A DNA stretch of 19,068 nt, from positions 1 through 19,068 of the forward strand of contig DOFA01000266.1 in NCBI GenBank assembly GCA_003532195.1, read 5' to 3'. Made by a program: the position numbers and the translations under genes. Shown piece after piece: positions 1 through 6,963 of this stretch. The notes under the pieces were generated by a model that was not told where the DNA came from, made no database searches, and saw only the letters and a list, made by a program, of their open reading frames with translations. The DNA comes from Clostridiales bacterium (GTDB taxonomy: Bacteria; Bacillota; Clostridia; Saccharofermentanales; UBA5734). The stretch's first letter is position 1; every line of letters begins with the position of its first letter.

Positions 1-343
1 CATGATCATCCGCGGTGGCGAGAACATTTATCCCAAGGAAATCGAGGATTTCATTTACACCCATCCCCTGGTCAAGGATGTCCAGGTCATCGGCGTACCG
101 GACAAGCAATATGGCGAAGAAATCATGGCCTGCGTGATCCTGAAAGCCGACGCCAAACTGACGGAAGATGAACTCAAGGAATATGTCCGCTCGCACATGG
201 CCAAGCACAAGACCCCGCGCTATATTGCGTTCGTCCAGGAGTTCCCGATGAATGCCGCCGGCAAGATCATGAAATACAAAATGCGCGAGGCGGCGGTCGA
301 GCAATTGGGCCTGCAAGCCGCCAGCCGCATCGAAACCGCGTAA
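1..343 (+). CDS. Acyl-CoA synthetase / AMP-binding enzyme, C-terminal part (5' truncated by window)
   Basis: Only the last ~113 codons are inside the window; base 1 is the last base of a preceding codon, so the ATG at base 2 is internal and not a start. The visible part is the mobile C-terminal domain of the ANL superfamily (AMP_binding_C), which swings over the active site for the thioesterification half-reaction. The hinge-side motif GGENIYPKEIEDF is at the start. The motif GKIMKYKMRE near the end carries the lysine that in this family contacts the substrate carboxylate and ATP during adenylation. The overall pattern is that of medium/long-chain fatty-acyl-CoA ligases of the FadD/YngI type, giving acyl-CoA from fatty acid, ATP and CoA in the cytoplasm. 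Substrate chain length cannot be judged from this fragment. It ends in TAA and is followed within 60 bases by a hairpin terminator. Confidence 0.88.
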   Translation, partial: MIIRGGENIYPKEIEDFIYTHPLVKDVQVIGVPDKQYGEEIMACVILKADAKLTEDELKEYVRSHMAKHKTPRYIAFVQEFPMNAAGKIMKYKMREAAVEQLGLQAASRIETA

Positions 344-377
344 AGGGTAAATGCCACCCGGCCGCGCGTCTCTTTAC

Positions 378-411
378 CGGACCTCACCCCTTATCGGACC
401 TCACCCCTTAT
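378..411. repeat. Tandem 17-bp duplication at a terminator
   Basis: The 17-mer CGGACCTCACCCCTTAT occurs twice head to tail with no mismatch (378-394 and 395-411). The second copy supplies the left arm of the terminator hairpin and runs into the last codons of the convergent acyltransferase gene. Confidence 0.9.
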
Positions 412-429
412 CGGGCGAGGTCTTTTTTT
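397..429 (+). terminator. Rho-independent terminator after the acyl-CoA synthetase
   Basis: GACCTC (397-402) pairs with GAGGTC (417-422). The stem continues through one A/C mismatch into CCC/GGG with a short loop, and is followed by a run of seven T (423-429). The hairpin lies inside the C-terminal coding region of the convergent acyltransferase, so the two genes share this DNA. Confidence 0.8.
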
Positions 430-1657
430 GCTGGTGGCAGGCGTAGAGCTCTTCAGTGGCCAGGGCGATTTTGGTGACGCAATTGTGCAGGTTGAGGGGA
501 TAGATATAATAGGTATCTTGCAGGGTGGACAGGTCGATGCAGTCGCCGCGCGCATCATAATTATATTCAATGTGGCAGGAGTACATGCTGGCCGGCGTTT
601 TTTTCAGGCTGAGCGGCCCGCGCCGGGTTGCGACCTCCAGGCTGAATCCCTCGAGATTGTGAACCAGGCGGCCCTTGCCAATGTTGATGTAGCCCTTGGC
701 GTTCGGCAAGGAATCGACATCGACTTCATCGCTGACTTCATAGGTGCCTTGCTCAATCTGCCGGCGCACTTCGCGGCGCTGGAACTCATACCAGTCGGGC
801 GGATGGCTGAATTCGGTCTCGCCTTGGGTTGCATTCAGCTGGCCCAGCGGCGACAGGACCCATTCCTTTTTGCAATGGCCGCACCAGAGGCGATTGCCGT
901 CCGAGTCCATCAGGTATTCGGTTAGACAATTGGGGCACTGGTAAAGGACCTTGTGCAGACCCTTGGCGTTGTCAGGGTAATCGATCCGGATCTGGTTTTC
1001 CAGCTGCCAGCGATATTCATCATAGGCAAAAGCCGTGCGAATCCGTTCGTTGATTTCGCTGAGCGGCAGTGCGGCGGTCTCTTCGGCGGTCAAGATCCGG
1101 CCGAAATCGGCCGCGATTGGGATTTTACGTTTATTCAGATTCCAGCAGGGCGAATTCAGGTAATTGCCATGGATGTTGAGTACAGCGACCGGCGCGCCCA
1201 GCATCTTGACCAGTTTGCCCAGGGAGCCAGGCAGAACCGAGGTGGTTCCGATCAGGGAATAACGGGCCTCGGGATAGAGGGCGAGAACATCACCGTTGGC
1301 GATCACCTGCCGGATATGCTTGATCACAGTCAGGTCGTTGGTAAACTTGCGTTTGCAGATGCCGCCGGCATTGCGCAGCAGCCATTCCCGGCCGATGAAA
1401 CCGTCGATGGCCACGACATAGTTGGCGCGGTAGGGGAAGAGGGCTGCGGTGGTGACTTTGAAATCCATAAAAGCCATATGGGTGCAGAGCAGCAGATACG
1501 GGGGTTTCAGCCCGTCGACATCATGGCGCGCAATTTTCAGGCGCCGGGCCCAGACATCGGGGAAACTGCCGGCCCAGGTCAGCGGACGCAGATACCAGCG
1601 CTGCCGGATCGGTTTGCGGGCCATGTCGAATTTGACATCCAACGGATCTGGCTGCAT
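401..1657 (-). CDS. PlsC-like acyltransferase with zinc-ribbon and unknown C-terminal domain
   Basis: 418 residues from the chosen ATG at 1657, which has GGGGG 7 bases upstream; an in-frame extension to 1738 would run through the predicted promoter, so I reject it. The N-terminal half has lysophospholipid-acyltransferase (LPLAT) motifs: HX4D with H60 and D65 (CTHMAFMD) and the substrate-binding block LYPEARYS (127-134, E130) in place of the usual FPEGTRS. A later hydrophobic block AVLNIHGNY (158-166) sits where motif IV is expected. This family moves an acyl chain from acyl-CoA or acyl-ACP to a lysophosphatidate-type acceptor at the membrane. From residue 241 there is a four-cysteine zinc ribbon (C241, C244, C259, C262), then about 155 residues I do not recognise. 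The protein is far longer than a plain PlsC (~200-250 residues). Its acceptor is therefore uncertain; the acyltransferase class is not. Confidence 0.8.
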   Translation of the reverse strand: MQPDPLDVKFDMARKPIRQRWYLRPLTWAGSFPDVWARRLKIARHDVDGLKPPYLLLCTHMAFMDFKVTTAALFPYRANYVVAIDGFIGREWLLRNAGGICKRKFTNDLTVIKHIRQVIANGDVLALYPEARYSLIGTTSVLPGSLGKLVKMLGAPVAVLNIHGNYLNSPCWNLNKRKIPIAADFGRILTAEETAALPLSEINERIRTAFAYDEYRWQLENQIRIDYPDNAKGLHKVLYQCPNCLTEYLMDSDGNRLWCGHCKKEWVLSPLGQLNATQGETEFSHPPDWYEFQRREVRRQIEQGTYEVSDEVDVDSLPNAKGYINIGKGRLVHNLEGFSLEVATRRGPLSLKKTPASMYSCHIEYNYDARGDCIDLSTLQDTYYIYPLNLHNCVTKIALATEELYACHQQKKTSPDKG

Positions 1658-1687
1658 AGGAATACCCCCGAAAGGATAGAATCTATG

Positions 1688-1728
1688 CTGTATTATACCA
1701 GAGGTTCCGATAAAGCTGTATAATACAG
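1688..1728. promoter_or_regulatory. Divergent promoters formed by an 11-bp inverted repeat
   Basis: CTGTATTATAC (1688-1698) and its perfect reverse complement GTATAATACAG (1718-1728) flank 19 bases. Each arm contains a consensus TATAAT pointing outward: minus strand 1692-1697 toward the acyltransferase, plus strand 1719-1724 toward the rhomboid-like gene. The hexamer at -35 distance from each -10 lies in or beside the opposite arm and matches consensus poorly. Expected starts of transcription are near 1685 (minus) and 1731 (plus). The symmetry could also serve as an operator for a dimeric repressor covering both promoters. Confidence 0.6.
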
Positions 1729-1806
1729 ATAAAAACAAGCCGGGATTTCGAGAGCCAGCAGTAAATCCTGCTCATCGGGCAACCCGGACACTCATTGGGG
1801 AAGGAA

Positions 1807-2466
1807 ATGCCGATCAATATGGGGAACCAGGGTAATCTGCTCAGTCGAATGGACCGGAAACTCGGTAAATATGCGATCCGCAACCTGATGACAATCATTG
1901 TCGCCGGCATGGGGATCGTATTTCTGCTCGACCTGTTCTCTTCGGGCTTCGGACTGTCGTCATACCTGGCTTTCAGCAAGCCGGACATCCTGCGGGGACA
2001 GATCTGGCGCATCGTAACCTTTGCGTTCATACCGCCGCCCTCCAGTCTCCTGTTCATCTTGTTTTCTTTATACTTCTACTGGCTGCTCGGTTCGGCGCTC
2101 AAAAACGAATGGGGCGCCTTCAAGTTCAACATTTTTTATTTTTGCGGCATGCTGGGCACGGTGATCGCGGGCTTGATCACCGGCTACGCGACCAATTTTT
2201 TCCTCAATATGTCGCTGTTCTTTGCCTTTGCCATTTTGTTTCCCCATTTTGAACTGCGGCTGTTCTTTTTCATTCCGATCGAAGTCAGATACCTGGCCTA
2301 TCTGAACGCGGCTTATTTTGTCTACCTGCTGGTGGTCAATCCTTGGCCCGGCCGGGTCGCGCTGGTTGTCTCACTGCTCAATATCGCCCTGTTCTTCGGG
2401 GGCGATGTCATCAACCGCATCAAACAGGCCAGGCGCCGGGCCGAATGGAAAAGAAACTTCCGATAA
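1807..2466 (+). CDS. Rhomboid-like integral membrane protein, probably not an active protease
   Basis: 219 residues, with five or six hydrophobic segments between about residues 24 and 198 and a basic C-terminal tail (RIKQARRRAEWKR). The loop motif GQIWRIVTFAF (W67, R68) is the WR signature of the rhomboid L1 loop. Where active rhomboids carry GxSG in the fourth membrane helix, this protein has NMSL (S136), with the oxyanion-hole glycine replaced by Asn. The helix that should hold the catalytic histidine (about 183-198) has none. It resembles a family I recall from Clostridia annotated as rhomboid; I infer a pseudoprotease or chaperone-like membrane role. Start: ATG 1807 preceded by GGGGAAGGA; an upstream in-frame TTG at 1795 lacks a ribosome site. 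It heads a run with kduD, 19 bases downstream. Confidence 0.7.
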   Translation: MPINMGNQGNLLSRMDRKLGKYAIRNLMTIIVAGMGIVFLLDLFSSGFGLSSYLAFSKPDILRGQIWRIVTFAFIPPPSSLLFILFSLYFYWLLGSALKNEWGAFKFNIFYFCGMLGTVIAGLITGYATNFFLNMSLFFAFAILFPHFELRLFFFIPIEVRYLAYLNAAYFVYLLVVNPWPGRVALVVSLLNIALFFGGDVINRIKQARRRAEWKRNFR

Positions 2467-2485
2467 GATGAAGCGAGGTGCTTGC

Positions 2486-3241
2486 ATGCAGGACCTGTTT
2501 GATATTCGCGGCCGGGTTGCCCTGATCACGGGCGCCAACCGGGGCATTGGCAAGGCGATTGCCCTGGGATTCGCGCAAGCCGGCGCGGACATTGCCATAG
2601 TCAGTTCCAAATACTCTCCGGAAACTGTGGCGGAAATCGAACAGCTGGGCGTCCGCTGCCAGGCCTGGAAATATGACCTCAGCGACTGCGGCGGCCTGGC
2701 CGGATTGGTCGGAGAGATCGCCGGCAGCATGGGCACGATCGACATTCTGGTCAACAACGCCGGAACCCAGCGCCGGTACCCTTGTGTGGATTTTCCGCAG
2801 GACGAATGGGACACTGTCATGAATATCAACGCCAAAGCGGTTTTTTATCTCTGCCAGGCTGCCGGCCGCCTGATGATTGCCCGCGGATACGGTAAAATTA
2901 TTAATATGGCTTCCATGATGTCTTTTCAGGGCGGCCTGACGATCCCGGCCTATGCCGGCAGCAAGGGCGCGGTGACGCAATTTACAAAAACGCTGGCCAA
3001 TGAGTGGGCAGCCAAGGGGGTCAATGTCAATTGCATCGCCCCCGGTTATTTTTTAACGGACATGAATGCGGCTCTGGTCAGCGACCCGGTCCGCAGCAGC
3101 CAGATTATGGCGCGCCTGCCGGCCGGCCGCTGGGGAGAGCCGGCGGATATCGTCGGCGCTGCCCTGTTTCTGGCTTCGCATGCCTCAGACTATGTCCATG
3201 GCATCGTTATTCCGGTCGACGGCGGCTGGCTGGCTCGGTGA
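2486..3241 (+). CDS. kduD: 2-dehydro-3-deoxy-D-gluconate 5-dehydrogenase (KduD), SDR family
   Basis: 251 residues, the usual length for a classical short-chain dehydrogenase. It shows the cofactor motif TGANRGIG (15-22), NNAG (90-93), catalytic S143, and Y156/K160 of YxxxK. The stretches NNAGTQRR, MMSFQGG, PAGRWGEP and the C-terminus DYVHGIVIPVDGGWLAR are highly typical of KduD. KduD interconverts 2,5-diketo-3-deoxygluconate and 2-keto-3-deoxygluconate with NAD(H) in the cytoplasm, in catabolism of unsaturated uronides from pectin or glycosaminoglycans. No kduI, KDG kinase or aldolase gene is in the window, so the rest of that pathway must lie elsewhere. Start chosen at ATG 2486 because GAGGTG lies 5 bases upstream; the in-frame ATG at 2468 has no such site. 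It probably shares a transcript with the rhomboid-like gene. A related gluconate 5-dehydrogenase activity is the main alternative. Confidence 0.85.
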   Translation: MQDLFDIRGRVALITGANRGIGKAIALGFAQAGADIAIVSSKYSPETVAEIEQLGVRCQAWKYDLSDCGGLAGLVGEIAGSMGTIDILVNNAGTQRRYPCVDFPQDEWDTVMNINAKAVFYLCQAAGRLMIARGYGKIINMASMMSFQGGLTIPAYAGSKGAVTQFTKTLANEWAAKGVNVNCIAPGYFLTDMNAALVSDPVRSSQIMARLPAGRWGEPADIVGAALFLASHASDYVHGIVIPVDGGWLAR

Positions 3242-3299
3242 GCCTGATATCCAGCACCGTTCATTGTAGAAAGATCAAAGAAAGCGTGGTTCAGCAAGG

Positions 3300-4526
3300 A
3301 TGACGAATCAAGCCCAATCCCCGATTTTGATTGGAGAATACATCGACACTTACTTGCCGGCAGTTGACGGAGTGATTATCACAGTGCAAAACTACGCCCG
3401 CTGGCTCAGCCAGTCCGCCAATTCCTGCTATATCGCCACCGCCGCGGCGCCGCGCGGTTACGAGGACACGGAGCCTTACCCGATCATCCGCTACCGTTCG
3501 TCGCCGATCAGCCGCCGCCCCCCCTACCGCTACGGCTTGCCGCTGCTGGACATGAAATTCCTTTATAACGAACATGACTTGTCGCCCGACCTCGTGCATG
3601 CCCACACCCCGTTCATGGCTGGCACCGAAGCCCGGCGCATCGCCCGCCTGCGGCGCATCCCGCTCGTGGCCAGCTTCCATTCTAAATACTATGACGACAT
3701 CCTGGAATCGACAGGCAGCAAAATGCTCGCCGAAAAGGCCGTCCAGCTGATCGCCCATTTTTACAATCATGCCGACTATGTCTGGACGGTCAATGCCGCG
3801 ACTGCCCGGACCCTATGTGATTATGGCTATCGCAAAACACCGGAAATCATGCCCAACGGCACGGATTTCATTTATCCGGCCGATCCTGATGCCGCCCGCC
3901 AGGCTGTGAACATCCGGTTTGGCTTGCTGCCGGATGAACCGGTGATTCTCTTTGTCGGACAGCACATTGTCCAGAAAAACCTGCCGCTGCTGATCGAAGC
4001 CGCAGCCCGGTATAAACAGCAAGGCGGCCGGTTCAAACTGCTGATGGTCGGCGCCGGCAAAGCCCGGGATGATCTGGAGAAGCAAGCCCGCGCCCAGGGA
4101 TTGGGCGACGATGCCATCTTTGCCGGCGTCATTCACGACCGGAACATTCTTTCGGCGATTTACCTGCGGGCGGATCTTTTTGCGCTGCCTTCGGTCTACG
4201 ACAACGCGCCGCTGGTTATCCGGGAAGCTGCCGCCGCCGGGTGCCCGGCGGTTCTGATCGCCGGATCGAACGCGGCGGAAGACCTCCGGAACGAAGTCAA
4301 CGCCTATTTGTGCGAAAACGATGCCGGCAGCCTCTGCCAGGCTTTTCAGCGCGCTTTCCGCGATACCGGTGAACGCCGGGCGGTTGGCCGGCAGGCTAGG
4401 CAAATTCTCGGCCGCCCCTGGTCGGATGTGATTCAGGAAGTCGCCGCCCGCTACCAGGACATCATCTGCGATTATTCTGCCAGGATGGGGCCAATAGATA
4501 AATGGCGCCTCTATACCCAGGGCTGA
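3300..4526 (+). CDS. Family-4 glycosyltransferase (GT-B fold)
   Basis: 408 residues with two Rossmann-like halves. The N-terminal half opens with a strand and loop (ILIGEYIDTYLPAVDGV, 9-25) typical of GT4 enzymes and has VHAHTPF (99-105) and SFHSKYYDD (125-133). The C-terminal half has the nucleotide-sugar pocket: PNGTDF (185-190), FVGQHIVQKNLPLLIEA (218-234) and ALPSVYDNAPLVIREAAAAG (295-314). The classical EX7E pair appears here as D301/E309, a conservative change at the first position. The pattern is closest to diacylglycerol or phosphatidylinositol glucosyl-/mannosyltransferases that add hexose to membrane lipids, but the acceptor cannot be read from sequence. The start ATG sits directly behind an AAGG, too close to be an ideal ribosome site. 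It lies 58 bases behind kduD with no clear terminator or promoter between them. Confidence 0.8.
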   Translation: MTNQAQSPILIGEYIDTYLPAVDGVIITVQNYARWLSQSANSCYIATAAAPRGYEDTEPYPIIRYRSSPISRRPPYRYGLPLLDMKFLYNEHDLSPDLVHAHTPFMAGTEARRIARLRRIPLVASFHSKYYDDILESTGSKMLAEKAVQLIAHFYNHADYVWTVNAATARTLCDYGYRKTPEIMPNGTDFIYPADPDAARQAVNIRFGLLPDEPVILFVGQHIVQKNLPLLIEAAARYKQQGGRFKLLMVGAGKARDDLEKQARAQGLGDDAIFAGVIHDRNILSAIYLRADLFALPSVYDNAPLVIREAAAAGCPAVLIAGSNAAEDLRNEVNAYLCENDAGSLCQAFQRAFRDTGERRAVGRQARQILGRPWSDVIQEVAARYQDIICDYSARMGPIDKWRLYTQG

Positions 4527-4548
4527 CCGGCAGCCTGACGGCGCCGGT
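4526..4548. terminator. Possible hairpin between convergent genes
   Basis: ACCGGC (4526-4531) and GCCGGT (4543-4548) form a 6-bp GC-rich stem between the ends of the glycosyltransferase and the AraC regulator, overlapping both stop codons. There is no T run on either side, so termination by this hairpin alone is doubtful. Confidence 0.3.
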
Positions 4549-5393
4549 TAACGATACCTCTTGCGATAAGACACGGGCGGCGTACCGGTGATTTCTTTGA
4601 AAATCCGGCCAAAATGCGAAACATTGCCAAACCCGACCCGCCCGGCGATCTCGAGGACGCTGTCCGGCGTTTGCCGCAGCAGATTCTGGGCTTCCCGGAT
4701 CCGAACCTGATTCAGGTATTCGATGACCGTGAAGCCGGTTGCGGCCCGGAATATTTTGCATAAATAGCCGTCGCTCAAATGAAAGCGTTGGGCTAAACCG
4801 GCCAGGGACAGCGCTTCCGGATAATGTTCATTAAGGTAGCTGACAATCGGCGCCGCCCGGTTGTTCTGCCAGGTGTCCCGGCTGTCCGGGGCTTCCGGTC
4901 CGGAGGGCTTCTGGCGGACAGCCAGCAAGAGCAGCCGGACCAGATGGGCGGCAAGCATTTCCAGGAAACCGGTTTCCTGCTGGCTGGCTTCGTGCAGCAT
5001 TTGCATGAGGATTTCCTCAGCTGCCGTCTGTTCTTTTAATGAAAACTGCAGCAAGCGGTAGGGCCTGCGGAACAGCTCGCTTAACCAGGCAATCCGCTCC
5101 GGATGGGCTGCGATCAGGAAATCGGGCCGGAAATTGATCAGGATCCGCTCCCAGCAGCCGACTCCGGCGGCCGCCAGGGTCCGGTGCAGCTCCTGCGGCT
5201 GAATCAGAACCAGGCTGCCCCGGGTCAGGCGATAGGTCTGGTTCTTGATGAAATAACAGCGTTCGCCGCTCAGCAAGTAATAGATTTCGTAAGAATCATG
5301 CCAATGGTTGACGACCATCTGATGCGGCGCCCTTTGTTTCTCCAGCGACAGCAGGAACGAGCTGTCGGCGGCAGTGTATGAAAAATCCTGCAT
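4548..5393 (-). CDS. AraC-family transcriptional regulator with cupin sensor domain
   Basis: 281 residues. The N-terminal ~75 residues form a cupin-like ligand pocket (NHWHDSYEIYYLLSG, H30/H32/E36; later HR near 70), which in AraC proteins usually binds a sugar or related effector. The C-terminal ~95 residues are the double helix-turn-helix DNA-binding unit: first helix pair about 195-216 (LSLAGLAQRFHLSDGYLCKIF), second 244-266, ending with the typical GTPPVSYRKRYR. The start ATG has AGGAGG 6 bases upstream. It is transcribed away from the GH29 fucosidase gene across a ~220-base shared control region, so it most likely activates that gene. No transmembrane segment is visible, unlike the second AraC protein further right. 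Confidence 0.9.
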   Translation of the reverse strand: MQDFSYTAADSSFLLSLEKQRAPHQMVVNHWHDSYEIYYLLSGERCYFIKNQTYRLTRGSLVLIQPQELHRTLAAAGVGCWERILINFRPDFLIAAHPERIAWLSELFRRPYRLLQFSLKEQTAAEEILMQMLHEASQQETGFLEMLAAHLVRLLLLAVRQKPSGPEAPDSRDTWQNNRAAPIVSYLNEHYPEALSLAGLAQRFHLSDGYLCKIFRAATGFTVIEYLNQVRIREAQNLLRQTPDSVLEIAGRVGFGNVSHFGRIFKEITGTPPVSYRKRYR

Positions 5394-5615
5394 GGCGGCC
5401 TCCTGGACAACAGAGTCGGCGCCGGCGGTGAGCCGGTACCGTCTTTCATTTTACCGCGGCGGCGGAGAAAAAAGAATAGTCCGGCAGTTGGGCCGGATGA
5501 GGTCATATTTAGACAAATACTGCTGGAAAAGATCCAAATCCGGCTTGGGGAAAATGCCCTATAATGGATCTGGACGCAGCCGGTTCTTAACATCCGCCCG
5601 ACAAGGAGGCACTTT
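5394..5615. promoter_or_regulatory. Divergent control region, AraC regulator / fucosidase
   Basis: A 222-base non-coding stretch. On the plus strand a consensus TATAAT (5560-5565) lies ~50 bases before the fucosidase start, but the expected -35 position (about 5537-5542) has no resemblance to TTGACA, as is common for activator-dependent promoters. On the minus strand TAAAAT, reading toward the regulator near 5450-5455, is a possible -10, again with a poor -35. I could not define a convincing operator repeat. Confidence 0.5.
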
Positions 5616-6887
5616 ATGAACAGCGAACATCAGGTCAGAAAAACACCGGGAGATACCGCATGGTTTGTCCGCGACCGCTTGGGCATGTTTATTCATTTTG
5701 GCTTGTATGCCATGCCGGCCCGGCACGAATGGGTGAAAAACCGCGAGAAAACACCTGAGGAGAAATACGCGACTTATTTTAAGTACTTCAATCCAGATTT
5801 GTTCGATGCCCGCCAGTGGGCCCAAGACGCCAAAAATGCCGGGATGAAGTATGTGGTGCTGACAGCCAAGCACCACGAAGGATTCTGCAACTGGGATTCC
5901 CAATTTACGGACTACAAGATCACCAACACGCCTTTCGGCCGCGACTTGGTCAAAGAATATGCGGAAGCGTTTCGGGAAGCCGGCCTGCGGGTAGGGCTCT
6001 ATTATTCGCTGATCGACTGGCACCACCCGGATTTCCCGATCGATACGCTGCATCCCCGCCGTGACGATCCGGATGCCCTGGCCCAGAACCAGGGGCGCGA
6101 TATGCGTAAATACGCCCAGTATATGCGCGACCAGGTGACCGAGCTGTTGACGAATTATGGCGAGATCGACATCCTCTGGTTTGATTTTTCTTATGCTAAG
6201 TACAATGGTACCGGCGACAAGGCCTGGATGAAAGGCAAATCGAAGGACGACTGGGAGGCGGAGAAGCTGATCGCGACCGCCCGGTCGATCCGGCCCGGCA
6301 TCATTATCGACAACCGCACTGATCTCGAGCAGGACCTCTGGACTCCGGAACAATGGCAGCCGCTGGAATGGGTGCGCCATGAAGAGACCGGCGAACGGGT
6401 CGTCTGGGAAGCTTGCCAGACTTTCAGCGGCTCCTGGGGCTACCATCGCGAGGAGATGACCTGGAAATCGCCGGAAATGCTGGTTCGGATGCTGGTCAAC
6501 ACTGTATCCTGCGGCGGCAACCTGCTGCTGAACGTTGGCCCGACCGCCCGCGGCGAATTCGACGCCCGGGCTAAATCAGCCCTGGCGGCCCTGGGCGAAT
6601 GGATGCATCTGCACGCCCGCTCGATCTGCGGCTGTACCCAGTCGGAGTTTACAGCGCCGCAAGACTGCCGCTACACCCAGAACGGCAAACGGCTCTATCT
6701 GCATATCTATGCCTGGCCGTTCAAAACCCTGTTTCTCGAAGGTTTGGCCGATCAGATCGACTACTGCCAGCTGCTCAATGACGGCAGCGAGATTTTCTGG
6801 AAAGACAAGGACGGCAAAGTCGCGCTCGAACTGCCAATCCGCCAGCCCAACGTCCTGGTGCCGGTTATCGAGATTTTCCTGAAATAG
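5616..6887 (+). CDS. Alpha-L-fucosidase, glycoside hydrolase family 29
   Basis: 423 residues. The N-terminal (beta/alpha)8 barrel shows family-29 landmarks: GMFIHFGLYAMPARHEWV (23-40), KYVVLTAKHHEGFCNWDS (78-95, with the substrate-contacting His pair H86/H87), GLYYSLIDWHHP (127-138) and DILWFDFSY (185-193), in which D190 occupies the position of the catalytic nucleophile. SGSWGY (271-276) and GGNLLLNVGPTARG (300-313) are further typical segments. The enzyme releases terminal alpha-linked L-fucose with retention of configuration. There is no signal peptide or lipobox, so it should act in the cytoplasm on imported fucosides. A short beta domain follows the barrel (from about 335). The start ATG has AAGGAGG 6 bases upstream. 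The neighbouring AraC regulator and sulfatase-maturating enzyme support a host- or algal-glycan role. Confidence 0.92.
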   Translation: MNSEHQVRKTPGDTAWFVRDRLGMFIHFGLYAMPARHEWVKNREKTPEEKYATYFKYFNPDLFDARQWAQDAKNAGMKYVVLTAKHHEGFCNWDSQFTDYKITNTPFGRDLVKEYAEAFREAGLRVGLYYSLIDWHHPDFPIDTLHPRRDDPDALAQNQGRDMRKYAQYMRDQVTELLTNYGEIDILWFDFSYAKYNGTGDKAWMKGKSKDDWEAEKLIATARSIRPGIIIDNRTDLEQDLWTPEQWQPLEWVRHEETGERVVWEACQTFSGSWGYHREEMTWKSPEMLVRMLVNTVSCGGNLLLNVGPTARGEFDARAKSALAALGEWMHLHARSICGCTQSEFTAPQDCRYTQNGKRLYLHIYAWPFKTLFLEGLADQIDYCQLLNDGSEIFWKDKDGKVALELPIRQPNVLVPVIEIFLK

Positions 6888-6904
6888 GGTCGCAACGCCG
6901 CCGC

Positions 6905-6933
6905 TTGACAGCACTTCCCCCGGACAGTAGAGT
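6905..6933 (+). promoter_or_regulatory. Promoter for the sulfatase-maturating enzyme gene
   Basis: A perfect -35 TTGACA (6905-6910), a 17-base spacer and TAGAGT (6928-6933, four of six matches to TATAAT) lie 31 bases before the GTG start. The gene could therefore be expressed independently of the fucosidase, although no terminator separates them. Confidence 0.6.
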
Positions 6934-6963
6934 GAAAGACGATACCGTCCGCGGGAGGTTCTT

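Noticed and set aside
953..1723. Long plus-strand open frame (256 codons) opposite the acyltransferase
   Set aside because: It lies wholly antisense to a gene with clear motifs, its translation has no recognisable domain, and it has no ribosome site; it is a by-product of GC-rich codon use.
2318..2485. Upstream extension of the kduD frame
   Set aside because: It overlaps the rhomboid-like coding region and lacks SDR homology; GAGGTG before ATG 2486 marks the start.
3242..3299. Separate promoter for the glycosyltransferase
   Set aside because: AT-rich bits such as TTCATTGTAGAAAG do not form a convincing -10/-35 pair; co-transcription with kduD is more likely.
4526..4548. Confident bidirectional terminator
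   Set aside because: The 6-bp hairpin has no T run on either strand, so it is listed only as a weak possibility.
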